This document shows positions 51,348 through 61,213 of a stretch of 64,000 nt of DNA, piece after piece (position 1 is the first letter of the stretch; the number at the start of each line of letters is the position of its first letter). Where the stretch lies: contig NZ_BMMF01000011.1 in assembly GCF_014645695.1 (NCBI RefSeq), forward strand, positions 156,491 through 220,490, written 5' to 3'. A model generated the notes under the pieces. The model was not told the origin of the DNA and made no database searches. It saw only the letters and a list, made by a program, of their open reading frames with translations. The DNA comes from Salinarimonas ramus. Its GTDB lineage: Bacteria; Pseudomonadota; Alphaproteobacteria; Rhizobiales; Beijerinckiaceae. The position numbers and the translations under genes were made by a program.

Positions 51348-52847
51348 ATGGACATCCTCGCCGGTCTCGCGGAGGGCTTCGCCGTCGCGCTGACCCCGCT
51401 CAATCTCGGCCTCCTGATCGTCGGCTGCTTCTTCGGGACGCTGGTCGGGGCGCTGCCCGGCATCGGCCCGATCAACGGCGTCGCGATCCTCCTGCCGCTC
51501 GCCTATTCGCTGGGCCTGCCCGCGGAGAGCGCGCTGATCCTGCTCGCGGGCGTCTATTACGGCGCGGAGTACGGCGGGCGCATCTCGTCGATCCTGCTCA
51601 ACGTGCCGGGCGACGCCTCCGCCGTCATGACCACGCTCGACGGCCATCCCATGGCCAAGAACGGCGAGGCCGGGCGGGCGCTGGCGCTCTCCGCGCTCGC
51701 CTCCTTCGTCGGCGGCACGGCGGCGCTCGTCATGATGACGGTGTTCGCGCCCTTCCTCGGTCGCGTCGCCGTCGGCTTCGGGCCCGGCGACTACGTGGCC
51801 TTGATGGTCTTCGCCTTCTCCTGCCTCGCGACGCTCGTCGGATCGCGCCCGTTGAAGACCATCATCGGCGTCGTCATCGGCCTGATGCTCGCGACCATCG
51901 GCATCGATTCCGCCACCGGCGTGATGCGCTTCACGATGGGCATCCCGAACCTCTTCGACGGCATGGAATTCCTCATCGTCGTCATCGGTCTCTTCGCCAT
52001 CTCGGAGGCGCTGCTGCTTCTCGAGAGCTGGACGCCTGTCGCCTCCACCATCAGGGCGCAGCGCGACAATATCGGCGAGCGGGTGCGCGAGATCGTCGGC
52101 TATCGCTGGACGATGGCACGCTCGGCCGTGATCGGCTTCTTCGTCGGCGTGCTGCCGGGCACCGGCGCCTCGATCGCGTCCGCCGTCGCCTACGGCGTCG
52201 AGAAGCGCATGGCGCAAGGCGACGACGCGATGTTCGGCAAGGGCGACCCGCGCGGCCTCGTCGCGCCGGAGACCGCCAACAACGCCGCCGCCGCGGGCGC
52301 CATGGTGCCCATGCTCACGCTGGGCATCCCCGGCTCGGGCACGACGGCGATCCTGCTGGGCGCGCTCCTGCTCTTCAACGTGACACCCGGGCCGCTGATG
52401 TTCGAGCAGCGCCCCGAGGTCGCCTGGGGGCTCATCGCCTCGATGTACATGGGCAACATCGCGCTCCTCGTGCTGAACCTGCCCATGGTCGGCATCTTCG
52501 CGCGGCTCCTGTCCATCGACACGGCCTATCTCGTGCCCCTCGTCGTGATGCTCACCTTCGTCGGCGTGTTCTCGCTCTACGGCGCGACCTTCGATCTCGT
52601 CCTGATGCTGATCCTCGGCTTTTCCGGGTACGTCCTGCGCAAGCTCGGCTTCAGCCTCGCCCCGGTGATCCTCGGCCTCGTGCTCGGCGCGCTGCTCGAG
52701 AGCAACCTGCGGCGCGCGCTCTCGATCAGCGCGGGCGACTGGTCGATCCTGTTCGAGACGCCGGCGGCGATCGTGTTTTGGCTGCTCGCGATCCTCGTCG
52801 CGACGAGCCCGCTCGTGATGCGGGTGCGCAGGCGAAAGGCCACGTGA
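51348..52847 (+). CDS. tctA: tripartite tricarboxylate transporter large membrane subunit TctA
   Basis: A 499-residue protein with 10-12 predicted helices. Hallmarks: LVGALPGIGPINGVAILLPLAYSL, GVYYGAEYGGRISSILLNVPGD, MTTLDGHPMAKNGEAGRAL, and in the second half VGVLPGTGASIASAVAYGVEKR, TANNAAAAGAMVPMLTLGIPGSGTTAILLGAL. Two copies of the GxLPGxGx motif are an inverted repeat typical of this ion-coupled carrier. It moves the acid from TctC into the cell. It is the last gene of the operon. Confidence 0.95.
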   Translation: MDILAGLAEGFAVALTPLNLGLLIVGCFFGTLVGALPGIGPINGVAILLPLAYSLGLPAESALILLAGVYYGAEYGGRISSILLNVPGDASAVMTTLDGHPMAKNGEAGRALALSALASFVGGTAALVMMTVFAPFLGRVAVGFGPGDYVALMVFAFSCLATLVGSRPLKTIIGVVIGLMLATIGIDSATGVMRFTMGIPNLFDGMEFLIVVIGLFAISEALLLLESWTPVASTIRAQRDNIGERVREIVGYRWTMARSAVIGFFVGVLPGTGASIASAVAYGVEKRMAQGDDAMFGKGDPRGLVAPETANNAAAAGAMVPMLTLGIPGSGTTAILLGALLLFNVTPGPLMFEQRPEVAWGLIASMYMGNIALLVLNLPMVGIFARLLSIDTAYLVPLVVMLTFVGVFSLYGATFDLVLMLILGFSGYVLRKLGFSLAPVILGLVLGALLESNLRRALSISAGDWSILFETPAAIVFWLLAILVATSPLVMRVRRRKAT

Positions 52848-53025
52848 GGTTCGCCCGCGCGGTCACTCGTTCACGCGATCGAGCCTGATCGTCTTCTGCA
52901 GAGCCGGAAGAGCATCGTCGCTTCGGAACACCAATTCTTAGTCATCGCGGCTGCATTCTACGAACCCGTCGACCGTGCGGTGGGACGGTCTCACGGCACG
53001 TGTCGAGGCGAGGCGGGTATTGCCC

Positions 53026-55674
53026 ATGCGACCCAAGCTGAGACCGGGGTTGATCGGCGCGATAACGGTTTGCGCGCTGGTTGTCCTGGTCTGCCTCATG
53101 GCCGACCGGCAGAGCCGCAGCGTCGCGCGCGAGCAGGAGCGTGCCGAGACGGCCGGCATGCTCGCGAGCCTCCGCGCCGAGATCGAGAGCACGATCAACG
53201 GCAACATCCAGCTCGTGCGCGGCCTCGTCGCCGTCATCGCCACCGATCCGACGATCGATGCGGCGCGCTTCGACGCGATCGCGTCCGCTCTCATCGGCGA
53301 GCGGTCGCAGCTTCGCAACATCGCCGCGGCACCCGATCTCGTCATTCGCTTCATGTATCCGCTGGCGGGAAACGAGGCGGCCGTCGGGCTCAGCTATCTC
53401 ACCAACCCCGCGCAGCGGGACGCCGCTCTCGCCGCCATGCGGGCACGGGAGATGGTGCTGGCGGGACCGGTCGATCTCGTGCAGGGCGGGCGCGGCTTCA
53501 TCGGGCGCCTGCCCGTCTTCGTCGACGACCCCTCATTCGAGGGCGACGTCGCCGGCAAGCGCCCGTGGGGGCTCGTCTCGGCCGTGATCGACGTCACCCG
53601 CTTCTACGAGGCGAGCGGGCTCCTGCGCGAGGACCTGCCGCTTCGCGTCGCGCTCACGGGGATCGATTCCGATCCGGAGGACGCACGCGTCTTCTTCGGC
53701 GATGCCGCCGTTCTCGACGAGGACCCGGTCGTCGCCGACGTGTCGCTGCCGGCCGGCGGTTGGCGGATCGCCGCCGTGCCGCGCGGCGGATGGACGAGCA
53801 CGCCGGAAGGCGTCGTCCACTTTCGCCTCGTTCTCCTCCTCGCCGGCCTCGCCGTGATCGTACCGGCCTTCGTCGCCGGCATCCTCTACGATCGTCACCG
53901 CAGGCAGGCTCGGGAGCTCGCGGTTCGCGAGCGCGAGCTGCGGATCCTGTCGCGCCGCTTGGGCCTGGCGCTCGAGACCTCCCGCATCGGTGTATGGGAA
54001 CTCGATCTGGAGACCGGGGAGCTGCGCTGGGACGAGCGCATGAAGGAGCTCTACGGCGCGCCTGCGCGATCCTCCGCCTTCATGCTGGACGATTGGAAGG
54101 ACGGCGTGCATCCCGAGGATCGCGATCGCGTCGTCGCGGCCTTCGAAGCCGCCGTCCGCGACGAGACGACCTACACCGCCGAGTTTCGCGTGCTGCGTCC
54201 CGACGGCACCTGGTCCTGGGTGCGCGCCATCGGCGCCATCCATCGCGACGCGTCCGGTCACCGCCTCGCGCTCGGCGTGAACTGGGACGTCTCGGACGAC
54301 GTCCGGCGCAAGATGCAGCTGGTCGAGGCGAACAGAAGCGCCGAGGCGCGCAACGCCGACCTGGAGGACGCCCGTCGGCAGATGGAGCAGGCCTCGCTGC
54401 ACGACAGCCTGACCGGCCTGCCCAACCGTCGCTTCCTCGACGAGCGGATCGGAGGCCCCGGCCGCCCCGACCCGTCCGCCATCCTCCACGTCGATCTCGA
54501 CCGGTTCAAGCAGATCAACGATACGCTGGGACACGCCGCAGGCGACGCCATGCTCGTCCATGCGGCCGAGGTGTTGCGCCGAGGTGCCCGTGCGGGCGAC
54601 GTCGTCGCACGTGTCGGTGGCGACGAGTTCGTCGTGGCGGTCATGAGCGCCGTCTCGCCGGCCGGGTTGTGCGCACTCGCCGAGCGGATCATCGGCGAGA
54701 TGTCGCGGCCCGTGCCCTACCAGAATCACGAGTGCCGCTTCGGCGCGAGCATCGGCATCGCCGTGAACGAGGAGAGCGACACGTCCTCGACGAAGCAACT
54801 GCTCATCGACGCCGATCTCGCGCTCTATCGCGCGAAGAACAGAGGCCGCAACCGATTCGAGTTCTTCGACGCGTCGCTGAAGGCGGAGGTCGTCGCGCAC
54901 AAGACGCTGGCCGACGAGATCCTCGGCGGGCTGGAGCGGCGCGAGTTCGTCGCGTTCTTCCAGCCGCAATTCGACGCGCGCACGCTCGACGTGGTGGGCG
55001 TCGAAGCGCTGGCACGCTGGCGTCACCCCACGCGCGGCCTGCTCGCGCCGGCGGCGTTCCTGTCGACGGCGGAGGATCTCGGCGTCGCGCCGCTCATCGA
55101 TCGCGCGATCCTGGAAGAGACGCTCCTGCAGTCGAGACGGTGGGCGGCGGCGGGCGTCACCATCCCGAAGAAGTCCGTCAACGTTTCCGCCGGGCGGCTT
55201 AAGGACGAGAGCTTGATCGATGGGCTCAGAGACCTCGCGATCACGCCCGGCGAATTGTCCTTCGAGCTCCTCGAGACGATCTTCCTCGACGACGAGGATG
55301 CCGTCTCGAAACGCAACATCGCCCAGCTCGCCGAGATGGGCATCAGCATCGAGATCGACGATTTCGGCACCGGGTACGCGTCGATCGTCGGCCTCCTGCA
55401 GCTGCGCCCCGCTCGGCTCAAGATCGAGCGGCGCCTCGTTCATCCGATCGTTCAGTCGCTCGAGCAGCGCCGGCTCGTCGCCTCGATCGTCGAGATCGGG
55501 CGCTCCCTCGGCATCGAGGTGGTGGGGGAGGGCGTGGAGACGATGGAGCACGTGTCGATCCTGCGCGACCTCGGGTGCGACGTGCTCCAGGGATACGCCT
55601 TCGCGACTCCGATGTCCTCGGACGATCTCGCCCACTTCGTCCGGCAGGGCAGCTGGCGCGCGATGGCGGCTTGA
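53026..55674 (+). CDS. CHASE-PAS-GGDEF-EAL membrane c-di-GMP protein
   Basis: An 882-residue sensor from the ATG at 53026; a GTG at 52975 would add 17 residues and is less likely. Membrane helices at about 8-25 and 260-285 (LVLLLAGLAVIVPAFVAG) enclose a CHASE-type periplasmic domain. Then a PAS/PAC domain (TSRIGVWELDLETGELRWDERM, VLRPDGTWSWVRAI), GGDEF (531-535) with RAGD as inhibitory site five residues earlier, and an EAL domain (EAL 660-662, NVSAGRL, DDFGTGYASI). Here KID reads KIE and AEGVE reads GEGVE; the main catalytic Glu and Asp residues stay. This form is common in Hyphomicrobiales. It is transcribed alone, 178 bp after tctA, with a convergent dehydrogenase downstream. Confidence 0.92.
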   Translation: MRPKLRPGLIGAITVCALVVLVCLMADRQSRSVAREQERAETAGMLASLRAEIESTINGNIQLVRGLVAVIATDPTIDAARFDAIASALIGERSQLRNIAAAPDLVIRFMYPLAGNEAAVGLSYLTNPAQRDAALAAMRAREMVLAGPVDLVQGGRGFIGRLPVFVDDPSFEGDVAGKRPWGLVSAVIDVTRFYEASGLLREDLPLRVALTGIDSDPEDARVFFGDAAVLDEDPVVADVSLPAGGWRIAAVPRGGWTSTPEGVVHFRLVLLLAGLAVIVPAFVAGILYDRHRRQARELAVRERELRILSRRLGLALETSRIGVWELDLETGELRWDERMKELYGAPARSSAFMLDDWKDGVHPEDRDRVVAAFEAAVRDETTYTAEFRVLRPDGTWSWVRAIGAIHRDASGHRLALGVNWDVSDDVRRKMQLVEANRSAEARNADLEDARRQMEQASLHDSLTGLPNRRFLDERIGGPGRPDPSAILHVDLDRFKQINDTLGHAAGDAMLVHAAEVLRRGARAGDVVARVGGDEFVVAVMSAVSPAGLCALAERIIGEMSRPVPYQNHECRFGASIGIAVNEESDTSSTKQLLIDADLALYRAKNRGRNRFEFFDASLKAEVVAHKTLADEILGGLERREFVAFFQPQFDARTLDVVGVEALARWRHPTRGLLAPAAFLSTAEDLGVAPLIDRAILEETLLQSRRWAAAGVTIPKKSVNVSAGRLKDESLIDGLRDLAITPGELSFELLETIFLDDEDAVSKRNIAQLAEMGISIEIDDFGTGYASIVGLLQLRPARLKIERRLVHPIVQSLEQRRLVASIVEIGRSLGIEVVGEGVETMEHVSILRDLGCDVLQGYAFATPMSSDDLAHFVRQGSWRAMAA

Positions 55675-55923
55675 GCTCGGCCGGGAGCGGGTCGAAGGTC
55701 GCCCCGATCCGCGTGTCGCTGCCGGTCGGGCTTCGAGGCGGCTGCAGGCCGACGAGACCATCACGATAGAGTCTCGGCCTCCGGCTGCCGACCTCGCGAG
55801 CAGGGCCACCACGCCGCCGAGCTCTCGATCGTCCTGGTCTCACCCGCCGCCTTCCTGAAGATCGCGTCGCCGGCGCCCTAGTCGCAGGCGATCGGGTACG
55901 TGTGCACGGGTCGTCTGCGCATC

Positions 55924-57048
55924 TCAGACGAACACCGCGTCGAGCAGCGCCCGATAGTCGTCAGCCGTCAGCGGCCGGGGATTGGTCGCGTGGCTGTGGT
56001 CGGCGAGGGCGCCGCGCACGACCGTGTCGAGCTGGTCCGCGCGCAGGCCGAGCGTGGCCAGGCCCGCGGGAATGCCGAGCCTGCGGTTGAGCCCGTCGAG
56101 CGCGTCCTCCAGCGTACCCGCCTCGATCTCGAGCGCCTTCTCGATGCGCGCGATCTTCGCGGGCGCGGCGGCGCGGTTCAGCCGCATGACCGGCGGCATC
56201 AGGATCGCGTTGAGCGTGCCGTGGTGGAGGTTGGGCGACTTGAGGGCGCCCAGCGCATGGGAGAGCGCGTGCACCGCCCCCAGGCCCTTCTGGAAGGTCA
56301 GGCCGCCCTGCAGCGAGCCCATCATCAGCTCGCTGCGCGCGGCGAGGTTCGAGCCGTCGTCGAACGCCTTGAGGACGTTCGACCAGATCCGCACGGCGCC
56401 GTCGAGCGCGATCGCCTCCGCCGGCGGGTTCTCGCGTGGCGAGAGATAGGTCTCGAGGCAATGCGAAAGGGCGTCGAGCGCCGTCGCCGCCGTGAGCGCG
56501 GGCGGCATGCCGAGCGTCAGCTGCGGATCGCAGATCGCGGCCTTCGGGATGAGGTGGGGGCTGACCAGGCCGAGCTTGCGCCCGTCCGTGAGCGTGATCA
56601 AAGCGGCGCGCCCGACCTCCGATCCGGTCCCGGCCGTCGTCGGAACGGCGATCACCGGCGCCACGGCGGCGGTGATCGCCGTGAGCCCGCCCTCGATCAG
56701 CGCGAAGCGCGACATCGCGCCCTCGTGGGTCGCGAGCAGCGCGACGCCCTTGGCGAGATCGATGGGCGAGCCGCCGCCGACCGCGACGACGCCGTCGCAG
56801 CCGTGCGCGCGGTAGGCCGCGACGGCCTCGAGCGTCGCCTCCTCCGTCGGGTTCGAGGGAACGTCGAGGAAGGTCGGCAAGCCCGCCGGCAGGAACGGCG
56901 CGACGGCATCGAGCAGCCCCGCGGCGGCGACGCCGCGGTCGGAGACGAGGAACGGCCGCCGAATGCCGAGCCGCTCGAGCCGTCCGGGGATCTGCGCGAC
57001 GGCGCCAGCGCCGAACTCGATATCGGTGAGATAGGTGATGGCGGCCAT
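55924..57048 (-). CDS. iron-containing alcohol dehydrogenase
   Basis: A 374-residue enzyme of the Fe-ADH (group III) family. NAD-binding [17 protein letters not shown] at about 88-104, with [10 protein letters not shown] near 137-146. Metal site: [14 protein letters not shown] gives Asp192 and His196; later [13 protein letters not shown] (His260/264) and [12 protein letters not shown] (His275/276). Its start [26 protein letters not shown] is also typical. Related enzymes are 4-hydroxybutyrate, L-threonine, 1,3-propanediol or lactaldehyde dehydrogenases and maleylacetate reductases; which is not clear. It lies 113 bp downstream of the TRAP receptor gene, with a hairpin between, and probably handles the imported compound. 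Confidence 0.92.
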   Translation of the reverse strand: MAAITYLTDIEFGAGAVAQIPGRLERLGIRRPFLVSDRGVAAAGLLDAVAPFLPAGLPTFLDVPSNPTEEATLEAVAAYRAHGCDGVVAVGGGSPIDLAKGVALLATHEGAMSRFALIEGGLTAITAAVAPVIAVPTTAGTGSEVGRAALITLTDGRKLGLVSPHLIPKAAICDPQLTLGMPPALTAATALDALSHCLETYLSPRENPPAEAIALDGAVRIWSNVLKAFDDGSNLAARSELMMGSLQGGLTFQKGLGAVHALSHALGALKSPNLHHGTLNAILMPPVMRLNRAAAPAKIARIEKALEIEAGTLEDALDGLNRRLGIPAGLATLGLRADQLDTVVRGALADHSHATNPRPLTADDYRALLDAVFV

Positions 57049-57131
57049 CTGCCGGCGACCTTTCGTGGATGGGAGGAGGAGCTGCGGGCGCGCTCGCGCG
57101 GCGCGTCCGGGGATCGGAACGGCTTGGGAAA

Positions 57132-57155
57132 GGGGCCGGGCGCGTGCCCGGCCCC
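57132..57155 (-). terminator. hairpin between dctP-type receptor and alcohol dehydrogenase
   Basis: A perfect 10-bp stem GGGGCCGGGC (57132-57141) and GCCCGGCCCC (57146-57155) with a 4-nt loop. It starts 6 bp after the receptor stop codon, and on the minus strand TTTCCC follows. It could end transcription in part, leaving lower expression for the dehydrogenase, which would otherwise be read through. Confidence 0.6.
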
Positions 57156-57161
57156 GGACCG

Positions 57162-58148
57162 TCAGCGGCCGGCGGCGATGGCTTCGCGAGCCTGGCTCAC
57201 GAGATCGGTGCCGATCGTCTCCGTGAAGCGCTCGACGACGGGGGCGACGCGCGTGCGCAAGGTCTCCATCTCGCTCTCGGGCAGGCGCGTGATCTCCATG
57301 CCTTGCTCCGCGAGAAGGCCCGTCAGGCGCTCGGCGTCATTGCGCGACAGCCCGCGCTGGTACTCGGCCGATTCCTGCGCCGCCTCCCGGACGAGGGCCT
57401 GATCCTCGGCGGAGAGGCCGTCGAACCAGCGCTTGCTGGCGAGCAGCACGTAGGGCGTGTAGACGTGGCCCGTCAGCGTGAGATGGTCCTGCACCTCGTA
57501 GAACTTGCTCGCGTAGATCAGGCCGACGGGCGTCTCCTGGGCGTCCACGGCGCCGCTCTCGAGAGCGGTGTAGAGCTCGGGATAGGGCAGCGGCACCGGG
57601 TTCGTGCCGAGAGCCTCGAAGGTCGCGATGAAGAGCGGGTTGGGAATGACGCGGATCTTGAGGCCCGCCATGTCCTCGACGCTCTCCACCGGGCGCAGCG
57701 CGTTCGTCATGTGACGAAAGCCGTTGTCCCAATAGGCGAGCCCGACGATGCCCATCTCCTCGAGGCGCGCGAACAGAGCGTCGCCCACCGGCCCGTCGGT
57801 GACGGCGTCGACCGCCTCGAAATCGGGGAAGAAGAAGGGCAGGTCGAAGATCAGGAACTGGGGGATCGTTCCGACGAGGTTCGAGGTCGGGCCGACCATC
57901 ACGTCGAGGAAGCCCGCCTGCAGCGAGGACTGCATCTGCGGCTCGTTGCCGAGGACGCCGTTGGCGAAGGTCTCGATGGTGATGCGCCCGTTCGTCTTCT
58001 CGGCGACGAGCCCGGCGAACCGGATCGAGCCTTGGCCGACCGGATGCGCCTCGATCGGCACGTAGCCGAGGCGTGCGTCCTGCGCGAGCACCGGGCCGGA
58101 CGCCAGGGTGGCGCTGGCGAGAGCGAGCATGGCGAGCATCTTCTTCAT
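57162..58148 (-). CDS. TRAP transporter solute receptor, DctP family
   Basis: A 328-residue periplasmic receptor. The signal peptide [20 protein letters not shown] ends near LAQDARL. DctP features: [27 protein letters not shown], the cluster [26 protein letters not shown], and the hallmark [23 protein letters not shown] where the invariant Arg binds the carboxylate of the substrate. Also [21 protein letters not shown]4-dicarboxylates, sugar acids and keto acids are typical ligands. GGAGGAAA precedes the ATG. It lies 26 bp downstream of dctM-type gene on the same strand. Confidence 0.93.
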   Translation of the reverse strand: MKKMLAMLALASATLASGPVLAQDARLGYVPIEAHPVGQGSIRFAGLVAEKTNGRITIETFANGVLGNEPQMQSSLQAGFLDVMVGPTSNLVGTIPQFLIFDLPFFFPDFEAVDAVTDGPVGDALFARLEEMGIVGLAYWDNGFRHMTNALRPVESVEDMAGLKIRVIPNPLFIATFEALGTNPVPLPYPELYTALESGAVDAQETPVGLIYASKFYEVQDHLTLTGHVYTPYVLLASKRWFDGLSAEDQALVREAAQESAEYQRGLSRNDAERLTGLLAEQGMEITRLPESEMETLRTRVAPVVERFTETIGTDLVSQAREAIAAGR

Positions 58149-58174
58149 GAGCTTTCCTCCGGATTGTTGATTTT

Positions 58175-59452
58175 TCAGTAGAACCAGGATGCCGGAACGG
58201 TCACGAGCTCCGGAACCAGGACGAGAAGGACGATCACCGCGATCTCGGCCACGAGGAACGGCAGGATCCCGCGCGTCGCGGCGCCCATGGAGATCCTGCT
58301 GATGCCGCACACGGTGTTCAGCACGGCGCCCACCGGCGGCGTGATCATCCCGACCGCGGCCGTCATGAGGAACACGACGCCGAAGTAGATCGGGTCGATG
58401 CCGGCGGCGACGACGACGGGCATCAGGAGCGGCACGAGGATCGTGATCGCGGGCGTGAAATCGAGCACCATCCCGATCACGAAGACACCCAGCACGATCG
58501 TGCCCATGAGGAGCTTCGGGTCCGCCATGAAGGGCTGGAGCAGCGCGACGAGCTGCCCCGGAAGGCCCGCGATCGTGACGAGGAAGGCCGTGACGCTCGA
58601 GGCGGCGATGAGCAGCATGATCACGGCCGTCGTGCGGGCCGCGGCCAGGATCGCGGCGTGCAGCGTCGCGAGCGTCATCTCCCGGTAGACGAGGAGGCCG
58701 ACGACCATCGCGTAGGCGGCGGCGACGACGCCGGCTTCTGTGGGCGTGAAGATGCCGAAGCGAAGCCCGCCGATGATGATGACGGGCAGGAGCAGCGCCC
58801 ACACCGCGGAGCGAAGGTTCGCGAGCACCGCCGCGCGCGGCTGCTTGGGCAGCGTCGCGGTCTCCTCCCCGCGCGAGACCCACCACCAGGCGACGACGAG
58901 GCTCGCAGCCATGAGCAGACCCGGCACGATGCCCGCCATGAAGAGCCGGATGATGGAGATGTTGGCGGTGACGCCGAGCACGACGAAGCCGACCGACGGG
59001 GGGATGATCGGCGCGATGATGCCGGTCGCCGCCATCAATCCGCTCGCGCGCTCGATCCGGTAGCCCGCCTCCCGCATCAGCGGGATGAGCATCACCGCGA
59101 GCGTCGCCGTGTCGGCGATGGCGGAGCCCGAGAGGCTCGCGAGCACGAGCCCCGTGCCGATGACGACGTAGCCGAGGCCGCCACGCAGATGGCCGAAGAG
59201 CGAGAGGGCGACGGCCACGATCCGCCGCGAGAGGCCGCCCGCGTTCATCAGCTCGCCGGCGAGCAGGAAGAAGGGGATCGCCATCAGGGGATAGCTGTCG
59301 GCGCCGTCGATGAGCTTCTGCGCGAGGATCTGCGCGTCCACGTGACCGAGCTGGAACATCAGCGCGAGCGCACACAGCATCAGCGCGAAGGCGATCGGGA
59401 CGCCGATGCCGATGGCCCCGAAGAGGGAGCCGAGGAAGACGAACGCGGTCAT
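58175..59452 (-). CDS. TRAP transporter large permease, DctM family
   Basis: A 425-residue protein with about 12 predicted helices. Typical elements: IGVPIAFALMLCALAL, IPFFLLAGELMNAGGLSRRIV, GLVLASLSGSAIADTATLAVMLIPLM, ATGIIAPIIPPSVGFVVLG, and GIFTPTEAGVVAAAYA. In DctM the TEAGVVAAAYA and IIPPSVG segments line the transport path. It uses the sodium gradient to import the ligand from the receptor. It overlaps the dctQ gene by 4 bp (ATGA). Confidence 0.95.
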   Translation of the reverse strand: MTAFVFLGSLFGAIGIGVPIAFALMLCALALMFQLGHVDAQILAQKLIDGADSYPLMAIPFFLLAGELMNAGGLSRRIVAVALSLFGHLRGGLGYVVIGTGLVLASLSGSAIADTATLAVMLIPLMREAGYRIERASGLMAATGIIAPIIPPSVGFVVLGVTANISIIRLFMAGIVPGLLMAASLVVAWWWVSRGEETATLPKQPRAAVLANLRSAVWALLLPVIIIGGLRFGIFTPTEAGVVAAAYAMVVGLLVYREMTLATLHAAILAAARTTAVIMLLIAASSVTAFLVTIAGLPGQLVALLQPFMADPKLLMGTIVLGVFVIGMVLDFTPAITILVPLLMPVVVAAGIDPIYFGVVFLMTAAVGMITPPVGAVLNTVCGISRISMGAATRGILPFLVAEIAVIVLLVLVPELVTVPASWFY

Positions 59453-59988
59453 CGCGGCACCTCGCCCGTGCGCGGCTCGCCCTGCTTCTCCTCTTGCTCG
59501 GCCGGAGCGGACCAGGTGGCCGGCAGGTGCCCGCGCAGCGCGCGAACGAGGTTTACGACCAGGATCAGCGCCATGAAGGCGGCGGCGACGAGGCCCGCCG
59601 CGTACATCAGCCCGACCGAGATGCCGGAGATCGGTGCGCGGTTGTTCCAGTTGAGCACCGTCTGCGACCAGCTCCCCTGCCAGAGCAGCACGCAGATCCA
59701 GAGCATCAGGCCGTGGGCGAGGAGAAAGCAGGCGACGCGCGCCTTCGCGGGCAGGCGCGCGACGAGCGTGTCCACGCTCATGTGCGCGCCCTGCGCCAGG
59801 GCCGCGACGCCGCCGACGAAGGTGATCCACACGAAGATCAGCCGCGACACCTCGACGGAGAACGGGATGCCGGAGCTGAAGCCGTAGCGCAGCACGACGT
59901 TCCAGAAGACCATCAGGCTCATCACGCTCATGCCGACCACCAGCAGGTGGTCGAGCAGCCTCATGAGCCACCGCAGCGGCCAGGACAT
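59449..59988 (-). CDS. TRAP transporter small permease, DctQ family
   Basis: A 179-residue protein with four predicted helices: LLVVGMSVMSLMVFWNVVLRYGF, LIFVWITFVGGVAALAQGAHM, VACFLLAHGLMLWICVLLWQG and ISVGLMYAAGLVAAAFMALILV. The motifs NVVLRYGF and VWITFVGG with HMSVD are hallmarks of DctQ. It is the small membrane subunit that completes DctPQM. It is first in the operon, starting about 180 bp from the divergent LysR gene. The C-terminal tail is charged. Confidence 0.93.
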   Translation of the reverse strand: MSWPLRWLMRLLDHLLVVGMSVMSLMVFWNVVLRYGFSSGIPFSVEVSRLIFVWITFVGGVAALAQGAHMSVDTLVARLPAKARVACFLLAHGLMLWICVLLWQGSWSQTVLNWNNRAPISGISVGLMYAAGLVAAAFMALILVVNLVRALRGHLPATWSAPAEQEEKQGEPRTGEVPR

Positions 59989-60138
59989 CGTTCCTCCCGG
60001 GCGCTGAGCGCCTCTCGTATCGCGAAACGGAAAGTCCCTTCTCCGCCGGGGCGGAGGCTCGCTCGGACGTGCCGCCTCTTTCTTTGCTTTGGCGCGAGCC
60101 TAGCGTTGGCATCCGGCTTGGGCTAATCGAGTGTCGGG

Positions 60139-60166
60139 ATATCGGTATGACGGATAGGAATATCGG
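60139..60166 (+). promoter_or_regulatory. ATATCGG direct repeat at the LysR start
   Basis: ATATCGG at 60139-60145 and again at 60160-60166, 21 bp apart, which places both on the same face of the helix. The second lies directly against the LysR start codon. The rest of the divergent 178-bp region (59989-60166) must hold promoters for LysR and the TRAP genes. Binding by LysR is inferred. Confidence 0.4.
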
Positions 60167-61102
60167 ATGCTGCCCGACATCGAGCCGATGCTGGCGCGGC
60201 TGAAGCTTCGCCACTTCCGCCTGCTGACCGCCATCGACGACAACGGCTCGCTCCTGCGCGCCGCGGAGGCCGTCGGCATCAGCCAGCCCGGCGCAACCAA
60301 GGCGCTGCAGGAGATCGAGGACGCGATCGGCCACCCGCTCTTCGTGCGCACGAATCGCGGCTTGCGGGCCAACGAGCTCGGTCATTGCGTCGTGCGCTAC
60401 GCCCGCCTGATCCAGCAGGACGTCTCGCATCTGCGCGAGGAGATGCTCGGGATCCTGGATGGGCACGGCGGGCGTCTCGCGGTCGGCACCATCATGGGTG
60501 CGGTGCCGCTCCTCACCCACCACCTGACCCGGCTCATGGATCGCAACCGCGCGATCCGCGTCGAGCTCGTGGAGGACACGAGCGCCAGCCTGCTCGGGCT
60601 TCTCGACGCGGGACGGCTCGAGATCGCCATCTGCCGCACGAGCGTCAGCGCCCGCCCCGAGAAGTACGTCGACGCCCGGATCTGGGAGGAGGAGCTCGCG
60701 GTCGTCGCCAACGTCCGCCATCCGCTCGCATCGAGCTCGGCGACCTTGCGCGACCTCGCCGAGAGCACCTGGATCGTCTACGCGGCCAACATGCCGATGC
60801 GGCTTTATCTCGAGCAGGAATTCAAGGCGCAGGAGCTGCGCTTCCCGACGAGCCTCGTCGAGACGACCTCCGCCTTCGCCACGCTCGCCCTGCTCCAGCG
60901 CAACCCGGATTTCGTCGCGCTCCTGTCGACGGAGGTCGCCAACGTCCTGAGCCGCACGCAGACGACGACGATTCTACCGGTGCGCTTGCCGGCGCGCAGC
61001 GAGCCCTACTACCTCGTGCGCAGCCGGAGCCGAGCCCTCTCCCCGATCGCGGCGCGGTTCTGGACGGACGTCGTCGCGAACCCCGGGGAGCACATCGACT
61101 GA
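60167..61102 (+). CDS. LysR-family transcriptional regulator
   Basis: A 311-residue LysR regulator. The helix-turn-helix is at about 14-70: LRHFRLLTAIDDNGSLLRAAEAVGISQPGATKALQEIEDAIGHPLFVRTNRGLRANELG. The LysR substrate domain follows (GGRLAVGTIMGAVPLLTHHL, WEEELAVVANVRHPLA, TTSAFATLALLQRNPDFVALL). The 'P..TKAL..IE..IG..LF.R' layout is typical of the GbpR/CbbR side of the family. It is divergent from the TRAP-dehydrogenase operon, the usual layout for a LysR regulator and its target. The inducer is probably the TRAP substrate. Confidence 0.93.
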   Translation: MLPDIEPMLARLKLRHFRLLTAIDDNGSLLRAAEAVGISQPGATKALQEIEDAIGHPLFVRTNRGLRANELGHCVVRYARLIQQDVSHLREEMLGILDGHGGRLAVGTIMGAVPLLTHHLTRLMDRNRAIRVELVEDTSASLLGLLDAGRLEIAICRTSVSARPEKYVDARIWEEELAVVANVRHPLASSSATLRDLAESTWIVYAANMPMRLYLEQEFKAQELRFPTSLVETTSAFATLALLQRNPDFVALLSTEVANVLSRTQTTTILPVRLPARSEPYYLVRSRSRALSPIAARFWTDVVANPGEHID

Positions 61103-61213
61103 TCCGTGACGCCGACGACGCGACCCAGCGCCCGGCGGTATCGCGCGCCTCGGCCGCCTTCGCGTGGTCCACCCCCCATTGGCGTGTCATGCGGCCGGAC
61201 GACGGCGGGGTCC

